A stretch of DNA of 64,000 bases, from assembly GCA_964035575.1 (NCBI GenBank), contig OZ037878.1, positions 248,001 through 312,000 of the forward strand. The letters are read 5' to 3'. The DNA is from Rhynchopus sp. YZ270_cl-10 (taxonomy: Eukaryota > Euglenozoa > Diplonemea > Diplonemida > Diplonemidae). The position numbers and the translations under genes were made by a program. Shown piece after piece: positions 8,778 through 18,100 of the stretch; within the stretch, counting starts at the first letter, position 1; the number at the start of each line of letters is the position of its first letter. The notes under the pieces were generated by a model. It was not told the DNA's origin. It saw only the letters and a list, made by a program, of their open reading frames with translations, and made no database searches.

Positions 8778-10289
8778 CTACGCGTTGTACCTAGGGTACT
8801 CATTGTTGAAAACGAAAGAGTCGATCATGGTGTATGCCTGCGCAGGCTTGTTGAGGGGCACCATGTGTCCAGACCCACGGATGGTAAGGTGGGACATCTG
8901 TCTGTTGTTCCATTCCATGGCGTAGCCTCCCATGCGTGCCTTTCCGTCGACAGTCCAGGGGCGCCAGGCCTCGGTGAGCTGGTAGGATGCCTTGGGCCAC
9001 ATCTCGACGTAGACGTCCTGGAGTCCGTAGGATGAGAGCCCCGAGGCATCTGCGTCGCCTTCGTAGGTGAGGATGCGGAGGCCTGCCTTTGCGGCCTTCA
9101 GGTAGAAGGGGCGGACGTCGTAGATGTCGTAGGCGTAGCTGAAGCCGATGCCGTTGTCGGCGTTGAAGAAGTAGTCGTCAACGGGCATGCCCAGGGCGAC
9201 CTTCACCTCGTCGCGTGCAAGCCAGTCGGTCAGGGCAGTTCCCGGGCAGACGTAGTCGGTCTCGGCACCCCCAAGCTTCCTCCTCGCGTTGCCCTTGCGG
9301 AGGGCCGCAGAGGTGTGCATACCGTTGCTCTTGGAGAGCATCTGCGAGTCGCAGTCGTCGTAGAGGTCGTACACAAAGAACCCACCCACCTGCTGCTTCA
9401 TCTCCGCGATGTAGCCGTTGCAGGTCCCAGAGAGGTTGCCGCTGCGCAGGTTCTCCTCGGGGCACTCATGGCGGATTCTGTTGTACAGCTCGTTGCTGAT
9501 CTGTCCATGGCCGGCGAAGAACTCAAGGTCGTACCAAGGTCCTGCCCAGGTTCCGGGGTAGGTGAAGTCGTCAGCAGTGAGGTTCATGCAGACGAGGTCG
9601 ATCCCCATGCAGCCGTCGCCCACAGCGAAGCCCTTGAGGTTGAGTCCCTGCATGTCGTCGAGCAGGGCGTTGATCAGACCGGGCACGTAGACTCCGGCGT
9701 AGCTCTCTCCGGTGATGTAGAGTTCGTTCTTGAGCCATTCAGGGAAGGCGTCCTTCATGATGGCGATGACGGCTTTGTGGTTGGCTGCAAAGACGTCGGA
9801 GTCCTTCCACGGTCCACAGCTGGTTCCGTTCCCGGAGGGTCCGAACTCAGTGCAGTAGGAGAACCCAACCGGCGGGGGGCTGTCAATCGCGATCAGGTTG
9901 AATTTCTTCGACCAGGTGTTGGGGTTGTACATGGGGGAGGGGATGCCGGTCTTCTTGAAGTCGTCGGTCATCTCGGAGCGCTCGTCGAGGTAGAGGGGGC
10001 CAAGCTCGCCGAAGATCCCGAACAGCGACGACGCTCCGGGGCCTCCGTTGTACCAGAAGACGGTCGGCGCGTTTGCCGGGTCCGTCTCGCTCTCGAAGGC
10101 GACGTAGTGGAAGTACATGATCCCCTTCCCGGAGGGCGGGGTGCCGGCGTTGACAAAACCGGAGTACATCTTGGAAGGAAGCGTGCCGTTGTACCCGGGG
10201 AGGGATTTTACCTCAACACGGGTCTCGGGTGCTGCGGCAGACGCAACAGAGGCGAACGCCACAGCCATAACAGCTGCCATGGTTTTCAT
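8778..10289 (-). CDS. Secreted/lysosomal serine carboxypeptidase (peptidase S10)
   Basis: Intronless 503-residue serine carboxypeptidase that removes C-terminal amino acids from peptides, normally in the lysosome/vacuole or outside the cell. The ATG chosen lies seven bases after a pyrimidine tract and CAG (10297-10299) and begins a clear signal peptide (MKTMAAVMAVAFASVASA). Oxyanion-hole motif NGGPGASS lies at about 81-88, nucleophile Ser196 in GESYAG, acid Asp near 412-414 in EGDADASG, and His475 in GSGHMVP. The usual family motif is NGGPGCSS; here the cysteine is alanine. Several potential N-glycosylation sites (NGT, NLS, NLT) are present. Longer in-frame starts upstream would lose the signal peptide and are less likely. 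Confidence 0.93.
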   Translation of the reverse strand: MKTMAAVMAVAFASVASAAAPETRVEVKSLPGYNGTLPSKMYSGFVNAGTPPSGKGIMYFHYVAFESETDPANAPTVFWYNGGPGASSLFGIFGELGPLYLDERSEMTDDFKKTGIPSPMYNPNTWSKKFNLIAIDSPPPVGFSYCTEFGPSGNGTSCGPWKDSDVFAANHKAVIAIMKDAFPEWLKNELYITGESYAGVYVPGLINALLDDMQGLNLKGFAVGDGCMGIDLVCMNLTADDFTYPGTWAGPWYDLEFFAGHGQISNELYNRIRHECPEENLRSGNLSGTCNGYIAEMKQQVGGFFVYDLYDDCDSQMLSKSNGMHTSAALRKGNARRKLGGAETDYVCPGTALTDWLARDEVKVALGMPVDDYFFNADNGIGFSYAYDIYDVRPFYLKAAKAGLRILTYEGDADASGLSSYGLQDVYVEMWPKASYQLTEAWRPWTVDGKARMGGYAMEWNNRQMSHLTIRGSGHMVPLNKPAQAYTMIDSFVFNNEYPRYNA

Positions 10290-10721
10290 CGTATGTCTGA
10301 AGGTGTGGGGTGAAGGTGGAAAAAGACGGGAGAGAAGTTGAAGCGAGTGGAAGGGGGAGACATTGAGAAAAGGGTTGACGATCATCCGGAAGGTGTATAA
10401 TATCATTATATCGATAGCTGAGTGTTGCGGAGGGAGTCACAAAGCAGTTCGTATCCATGGGCTACAACAGAACTAGATAGAAGGGGAAGGGATGGGGGGG
10501 TTCAATAGAAGAGCGATAGTGAAGTGGGGGTCATTTTTTTATTATTTTTTCAAGAGAAAACAACGACGTTTTAAAAAAGCTATGAAATTGAATGAAACGG
10601 ACGTTCTCGTAGATCCATAAATTTAAAAAAGAAATATGCGTTCGTTAACAACCAAAGACAATAAAGTTCCAAATACCAGAGCTCTGCAGAAAAGTCTACA
10701 AAAAAGAAACGCTTTGCAATA

Positions 10722-10760
10722 AAGAGATACCCCTAAGCCTTTCACGGCTTAGCCATCTTC
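10722..10760 (-). repeat. Hairpin repeat R3
   Basis: Well preserved inner stem CTAAGCC/GGCTTAG with loop TTTCAC on the plus strand, lying between the outer inverted repeat element and the carboxypeptidase gene. Confidence 0.7.
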
Positions 10761-10827
10761 TTACAACAAAACACTCTCTGATAAAGGATGTCTTCTAAAG
10801 GGATGAAAAAAGCTAAAGAAATCGAAG

Positions 10828-10875
10828 TTCAAGGGTGCAAAACGCCTCTTGCGGGCGCAGCACACTGACGGAGGG
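10828..10875 (-). repeat. R4-like hairpin
   Basis: Divergent member of the R4 family (described at 61165-61237). It keeps GGTGCAAAACGCCTC on the plus strand and the GCGCAG half. Confidence 0.4.
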
Positions 10876-11116
10876 GATAAAAAAAACAATGGAGGGGAGA
10901 GAAGAAATGGGGACAGCATTGCAGCCGTCACCCCCTCCCACACCCCCCTCCACTGTCCGTCGTCTTGTCTCCCACATTCACAGAGTTGATTTTGTACCAA
11001 TTTGTTGTACACCATGGACTCGTAATGACATTACGCGCGTCATGACGAGGTAATTACGAGTGCCTTGACGAGGGCACCCCCTCGTAATTACGAGGGGGTG
11101 CCCTCGTCATGACGTG

Positions 11117-11180
11117 GGCACCCAGGTACCCAGGTACCCAGGTACCCAGGTACCCAGGTACCCAGATACCCAGGTACCCC
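11117..11180. repeat. Tandem 8-bp repeat ACCCAGGT
   Basis: About seven head-to-tail copies of ACCCAGGT with one variant (ACCCAGAT), just inside the left end of the 3.2-kb element. Confidence 0.9.
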
Positions 11181-12574
11181 CAATAACATAACGAAGTATC
11201 GCTTGAAAGTACCTTTCAATATACCTTGCTTGGGTGTGCATGAAGTAGCACACACAAGGTATATCAAACGATAAATCAATCAGATAAAACGTTACATCAT
11301 CGGAAAATTGTTGGCACCGCCGCCCTGTCTTCGTATTTATTACGTCGACAGGCCAAACAGCGTTGGGCTCAGAAGAAGCAGTGCAAGACACTGGGGATCA
11401 ACATGAGAACCAACTCCCAACAACACAGGCTACCGAAGTAGCAGGTGGGGTGTTGCGGGTGCTTGGGGTGAGAAAATCGATTTTGGTAAGTTACAGCAGA
11501 AAATTCTTAAGTTTGCACTAGTCGAGAAGGGTTACCACTGCTCACCGAGCGGTGCACCCATTTAAGGGTGGAGAAGCGTGACACGCACATACAAGTATGC
11601 ACATTACTTCAACAAAGGCTGAATTCTGGTAATTCTAAGGGATGTGAATTACAGCCACCACATGGTTGTCATTAGGCTACTACCTTCGTCGTAGACGTAT
11701 ACAAAGGTTTCGCCCCCTTCTCTTTCATGCAAACTTAAGAAAATTCTGAAGTAACTACAACCTGGCGTGCGGGTACAGATGCATTGCTTTGTTCTTTCCT
11801 CAAAGTCATGTGTGATCTCTCGGGTCTGTACTAAAGTCAGTGTTTAGATAAGCATCCACTTGACTCGTTCTAACAACCGTTGAAATCTAGAACAAAACAA
11901 CACACTGCCCCTTCTCACACCAAGCCGCCATGCTTCAAGAGCATGCCCTGGGCAAAAATTACTGTGACAAAAATTAGTTTCCTGGGGGAACGCAATATTT
12001 TCTTGTGCCTAGTCCTCCGCAAGAGCAGAGGACAGACTTTCCGGATCCCGAAGTCGAATTTCTTGCACTAGCTATGCTCCCTGGGTTAAATGGCTATAGC
12101 AGTGACTGACAAAGAGTTTCCCAGAGGAAGAAAGAACCTGTGGCGTAGAGTTGCGGGTTTTCATCGTTTATCATGTTTTTGTATACTGTCATCCTGTGAG
12201 GGTGTTTTTGGAGGTGTGGTGGAAAAAGGAACAGAAAAAAACAAGAAATATTACCCTCCCAGAATTCTTACAATTACGGTATTATAATGGACACAGGATA
12301 TCGTAAAATATCCGTGGTTTTTGAGAGGAGAACTGCGTATTTGTGTACCCCCAGATGGTCCATTAAAAAATTGTGTTCTTTTACTTGGCCACTACCTAAA
12401 TCTCGACCTTTATTTAAAATTTTTTTTATGCTGAGCCAAAGTAGTCGGTAAAGAAAAATATGGGGGAAGGAGGAAAAAAAACCGCAAAAACGCGTTTTAG
12501 ACCCCCACAGATGCTCAAAAGCATCAAATTTTGCTTTTAATGGCCTCAAATCGTCGAAATTAGCCCTTTATACA

Positions 12575-13496
12575 TACTTGGACCGCCCGAAATATATTTC
12601 GGGCATTTCGGGCTATTTCGGGCGAATTAGGGGCGGATTTCGGGCGATTTTGTGGCCCGAAGTCGCCCGAAAACGCCCGAAATCGCCCGAAATGCAGATT
12701 TCGGGCGAATTCGGGCGCTTTTTCCGTAGTGAAAACCGACTAGGTAGGGTTCTACTCATTTTCGCAAAAAAACTTTTTATATTTGGAAATATTTGATGTC
12801 AAATCTGTCAAAATAAGCAAGAATCGAAAACTTTTGTACACCTGAGTGCACTTTGGAGGCCCGTGAGAATCACCACCAAATTACGGGTTTTCTGACTATC
12901 ATTTGCTTATTCCTACCCAAAACACACTATGAACCGGGTTTTCACTATTTTTTCGTATTTCAGGGTGAATTTTTGTGAATTTTCGGGTCACAGGGTGGTT
13001 CTGACCCATTCTCGGGGTGTTTCGGGCCTGTAGTTGCTCGGGAGATGCCCAAAAACGTGAAAAATCGCCTTTTTGCGTTTTTAGTAGTATTTTAGTGTAA
13101 ATTGTTAGGGAAATCGGTTTTATACGTGGCTGCTAACAGAGCTACACTCATATAAGTTGGGTTCTACTAGGAATTTTTGCTCAATTTTTTTTTCTTTGAA
13201 CAAATTTTGTGCCAATCTTTCAAATAAAGCGTTAGATTTTTACACTGGTGGCATGCTTCCCAGCACACATAAGATACTGGTTGTGCGCCCGAATTCGCCC
13301 GAATCTGCCCGAAATCGCCCGAATTCGCCCGAAATGTGCCCGAATTCGCCCGAAATGCGCCCGAATTCGCCCGAATTACGTATAAATTCCCTTTAAAACG
13401 CCCGAAATATATTTCGGGCACATTTCGGGCGCTCGGGATCCGCGCCCGAAAAATCCGCCCGAATTCGCCCGAAATATATTTCGGGCGGTCCAAGTA
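12575..13496. mobile_element. Nested 922-bp element with perfect 30-bp terminal inverted repeats
   Basis: The first and last 30 bases are exact inverted copies (outer ends TACTTGGACCGCCC). Behind each end lie clusters of CGCCCGAAA/TTTCGGGCG units, about a dozen on each side in opposite orientation, around an AT-rich unique core. No coding capacity was found. Both ends read TA at the boundary. This looks like a miniature, non-autonomous element whose sub-terminal satellites could bind a transposase. Confidence 0.75.
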
Positions 13497-13498
13497 TC

Positions 13499-13928
13499 AT
13501 GGATGTCCAAAGTACTTGAAGTATATCAAGTACTTGATCCCCCAAAAAATCCAATACTTGATACTTCAAGTACTTGACACCCTATTTTTTTTTCTAGTAC
13601 TTTTTTACTTGTTCTCCCTCTGTCAAGTACTTTTTTCACAAAAAAAAACGTCAAGTACTTGATCAAGTACAAAAAAAAAGTGGGTACTTGATCAAGTACT
13701 TGACGTTTTTTTTGCGAAAACAAGTACTTGACAGACTCTGCCAGAGGGTAAAAAAGTAAAAAAGTACGAGAAAAAAAAAATAGGGTATCAAGTACTTGAT
13801 TTATGTCAAGTACTTGATCAATCTTCAAGTACTTGACTGTCATTTTGAGAGGAAAAAAAAGGGGGGTCAAGTACTTCAAGTACCATAAAAAATCCAAAAA
13901 AAGTACTTCAAGTACTTTGGACATCCAT
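13499..13928. repeat. 430-bp palindrome built from AAGTACTT units
   Basis: The two ends (13499-13523 and 13904-13928) are perfect 25-base inverted copies. The arms continue to match imperfectly towards a centre near 13675, with more than a dozen copies of self-complementary AAGTACTT or CAAGTACTTG spaced along both arms. The whole block could fold into one hairpin. It begins three bases after the preceding element ends. Confidence 0.85.
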
Positions 13929-14202
13929 GAAGTATGTTTATAGGGGCAAAAAAAAAAAATTCGAGAGTCCCTTTCCCTGGGAGGCAATAGCCAGACAATG
14001 ACCACGGGAGCACCCCTCGTAATTACGAGGGCACCCCTCGTCATGACGTCGTAATGCCGTCGTCGTGACGAGGAAAACCCCACGTCATGACGTCGTCATT
14101 ACGAGGGGGTGCCCGCGTCGTGACGACGTCATTGCGCGCGTAATTTCCCACGTAATTTCCCTCGTCCCTCGTCACGTAATGTCATTACAAGTCCGTGGTG
14201 TA

Positions 14203-15126
14203 TCAGAAACAATTCAGCGTTCCCTCCACTAATCGAATAGCTTACAAGCACAACATAGTGTTAGGACTGTCTGAGCATTCCTTAGGGCACAACAGAGAGG
14301 ATATGCAACCTCGGGTGCATAGTGGGTATACAACGAAACAGGGGAAAAGGGAAAAGAGCAAAAGGAGAAGAGGGGAAGGGAAGAGAGCAAGGGTAGGGAG
14401 GGTGTGTTGCGACACCCAAAAAAAGGGCAAGAAGACCTAGGTGTGTTAAAGCTTTTTTTCGCATTTTCACCGCAACACTCATGTCCGTGGAGAGCGCGCT
14501 TCGGAAATGTAGCAGGAAAAGGTCTTCGGAATCTGAAAAGGGGGGGGGAGCGAGGGAGGGAGGGAGCAGCCCATAGGGCAAAGGGGAAAGGGGAAAGGAA
14601 ATGAGTGTGTTATTCGGGATGCTGGGAAGGCTGTGTGGCACACAGTGGTTCTCTGTCTGTCACACACAGTCTTCAAGAAAAAGGCAGCAATGAACACTAA
14701 CAATAAGAACAAGAAACAAAGACCGTCTGAATCTGGAAACAACGGGGCAAGCTGTAAGGTACGTGAACGGCCACCTGGAGCACGACACACACAATACACC
14801 GCAACACCACGTCGACTTTCCGAAGAATGAGGGTAAAAAAAGTTCGAAGAATAAGTGACACTACCAATGGATGGATAGACACTCAAGAAAAATATGAATA
14901 AAAATACAGAACAGCACATTTGGGGACGAATACAGCCCCGCAAAAGTATAGCGTCACAGATGCGCCCGTTAAAGGCCCTTTAAAAGCAGAACACATCCCG
15001 TCAGTTGTACAAAAAAAAGACGTTGTAAAAACAAAACACAAAAGAAAATAAAGAAAAGTTCGGAAAGATGAACCAAGCCTCTGTGCTTTAGTCACCTTGA
15101 AATATAGAAATAAAAACAAACCATCC
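14203..15126. other. Spacer 3' of the large secreted-protein gene
   Basis: Purine-rich plus-strand segments (14330-14410, 14520-14610) and AT-rich sequence. The R3 hairpin at 15064-15098 sits 29 bases after the stop of the 1,823-residue gene. No gene was seen. Confidence 0.5.
15064..15098 (-). repeat. Hairpin repeat R3 just after a stop codon
   Basis: Outer stem AAGGTGA/TCATCTT intact and inner stem AAGC/GCTT shortened. It lies 29 bases beyond the stop of the 15127-20598 gene, inside its probable 3' UTR. Confidence 0.7.
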
Positions 15127-18100
15127 TCACAGTGCCTTGATGAGCTTCCCAAACCTCTGCCTCATGTGGTGTCTGAACTCGTTGTAAATGTTCGACACAA
15201 ACTTCTCGTAGTTGACGTTGGTCTTGAAGGCAAAGTTGAAGCGGTGGCCCACAACCGTCATGTCCGCCTTCACCGACACAGCCGTGTCCGAGTTGGAGAG
15301 ATCGCTTGAGAAGACGAGGGAGTGGATGCGGAGGGCGTCCTTGAGTGCGCCACCCACAGCGCGTGCAATGCTCTTGAACGCCGTCACGACAGCAGACGCA
15401 GCCCGCAGGACAGCCTTTGCCGCACCCAGCACCTTGTCTGCAGCCTTCACAGCCTTCTTCGCCACGCTGATCCCAGCCTTGACTGCACGCTCGGCCGCGT
15501 TCAGCACCTTCTTTGCAGCGTAGTACGCAACCTTGACTGTCCCATACCCGATCCAGCATTTAGGCACAGCCCCGCACTTCCACCACTTCCTCTTGCAGGT
15601 CTTCTCCTTCGATTTGCACGACTTCTTCTTCTTGTCAAGGCTCTTCTTCCACTTGTTGACAGTGCTCTTCGCCGAGCTGATCTTCTTCATAGCCTTGTAC
15701 TGCACCTTCTTCAGCTTCTTCGTGACAGACCGCACCTTCCGCTGCGCAGACGACACCTTGCCCCCCGCAGACCGCAGGGCAGACGTCGCCTTCGTCCCAA
15801 GCTCCAGCAGGAAGCTCGTCGCACGCTCCGCCGCCTGCCGCACGATGTCTGACTTCACCGTCCCCGTCAGCGTGTTCGAGAACCCGCGCTTCCCGGGTGT
15901 GCCCACAGCCTCCAGCTCCACGTCAACAGACAGCCCAGACCCGAGCGACAGCACCAGGTGCCCGTACTTGCGTGCGTCCGACAGCTCCAGCAGCAGCGCC
16001 ACACTCTGCCCCAACACCACTGCCCGCCCGTCAATGCGCACCTCCTGCTGCTTCGACGTCAGCGCCACCTCAAACGTCGGCCCCGACTTCCCATCTGCGC
16101 TTGTGATAGAGACCGGGCCCCACTCCACCGGCTCCGCAAGCATCGCAATCTCAAGCGCCCCCTCCGACGCAGCAAAGTGCGCAGACACCACGTGCACCAC
16201 ACCCCACAGGCGCAGGTCCTCCACCTCGATCGACACCCCCGCAGGGACCGTCACAGACACGTCCGCAATCGTGATGGCCACGGCCTTCACTGGGTCCGGG
16301 TTGAACGAAACCGCAAAATATTCGACAGACACGTCGCTCAGCACACTCGCCACACGCCCGAGGCAGTCCTTGCACTGCACAACGTCCGTAACGATCCCCT
16401 TCAGGTTGAACTTCTCCACCTCTGCTGTCAGCGCACACTTCGAGAAGTCCTGCAGGTCCACCCCGACCGCAACCGTCCCAGACGCACCCCCGATCTGCAG
16501 CCCCCCAATCAGCGCAAACTGCGACGGCAGCAGGGCAGGTGTGATGGTCATCTTCACCCCGAGCGGGAACAGCACCTTCACCCCTGCCACCCCGAACGGC
16601 CTCACCCACGGCGTGTCCGAGTCCACCGACAGCGCCACCGACAGCGACCCTGCCGCAGACAGCCCGATGAACCCGCCTGCACTGAAGGTCTGCGCATCCG
16701 CCCCGCCCCCGACAGTAAAGTCCAGCACCACCTTGAACCCCATCTCAGGCACCCCGGTCTTCACCACAAACGCCAGCGCCACCTCGCGCAGCACGGCCCT
16801 GTCCCCCACCGCCACCTGCCCGGCCAGCATCACAAACACCGTCATCTCCGCCTCCGACACAATGTCCGCCACAACCGTCACACCCGCACCGCCGCCACCT
16901 GCAGCCGCCACCTGCTCCTCCAGCCCAGACGGGCACGCAGCCACCATCGCCTTCAGCGGCCCGTTGTCCTCACCCAGGAAGGCTGCAAGCGACAGCCCAC
17001 GGCGCAGCGACACCCCCTGCACCACCAGCGCCGCCTTCGCCAGCGAGAACCGCACCCACGACGGCGACAGGGACTTCACCATCTGCCGCACAGACACAGG
17101 CAGGTCCTCGCTCTCAGACCCAGACAGAGACACGCTCCCAGGCTCGTCCGCCGTGAACGCCATTGCGTAGTTCCACACCGTCCCTGTCTTCACCACAGAC
17201 ACCGCCACCGCAAAGTCCAGCCCAAACGCCGTCCCGGTCGCCGTCACCGACACCGTGCCCCCAAAGTCCACCACTACCTCCGCCGACGACAGTGCCAGAC
17301 CCTTCAGCCCCTTCACCATCCCCGGTGCCGCAGCCCCGAGTGAGTCCGCAAGCGGCGACGCCGACCCGGACCCCTGCCACGCAGTCGCAAACCCGTCCGG
17401 CGTCATGACCGCACCGGCACGCACAGCCCCGCGCAGGCCCACGTCCTCCGCACGCAGCGGCAGTGGGAACGACAGGTCCAGCTCAAAGTCCTTGAGGAAC
17501 GCCCCCTGCACTGACACCGTCTTCGCCCCGCTTGCAGACGACGTCACCTCCACAGTCGCCGACGAGATCGTCAGGGTCTTCCCGTAGAACGGGATGCGCA
17601 TGTCCGCCAGTGACCCTTCCACACGCCACGACTGGTCTGCATCCGCCCCGCAGGCCTTTGTCAGCGACACGCCCAGCTCCATCGCAGGGATGTTGTGCGG
17701 CAGGTCCTTCACAATCAACAGCCCCTCTCCAGTGCAGTCCGTCCCGCCCACCGTCGCCGTCACACGCACGTGGCTGTCCTCGTACTCCAGCGTCGACACC
17801 ACAGCCCCGGGGTTGCTGCTGTTGAACTCCACAGACACCGACAGCCCCGCCGCCGTCGTTGCGTTCATCGTCCCCACCCACGTCCGCGTGCTCAGCATCG
17901 CCGCCCCGCCGTGTCCACCCGTGTGCAGCGAAACAGATACCGCCTCCAGCTGTGCGCCGGGCCCGTCCCAGCGACCGTCGTACGTCCCGGTCAGCTCCAT
18001 CGCCCCACTGCACGGGTGGTACGCCACGTCCGTCACAACTGCCAGGTCTGCCGTCCCCGGCAGGCGCACCTTCGCAGACCCGTGCCCCCGCGACGCCTCC

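Larger units (their letters stand above)
10290..11005. other. Spacer 5' of the carboxypeptidase
   Basis: AT-rich flank with an R3 hairpin (10722-10760) and an R4-like unit (10828-10875). The part next to the gene is the pyrimidine-rich 5' flank. No gene was seen. Confidence 0.5.
11008..14202. mobile_element. 3.2-kb inverted-repeat element with nested elements
   Basis: The ends are inverted copies of each other: 11008-11035 and 14175-14202 match at 26 of 28 positions (core GTAATGACATTACG). Inside each end are many further copies of palindromic CGTCATGACG, CGTAATTACG and GGGGGTGCC units. Both ends fit a TA target, but two bases cannot prove a target duplication. No transposase frame was found, so this is a non-autonomous DNA-transposon-like or foldback element. 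It contains an 8-bp tandem repeat (11117-11180), a nested element (12575-13496) and a large palindrome (13499-13928), so several rounds of insertion or expansion have occurred. Confidence 0.7.
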
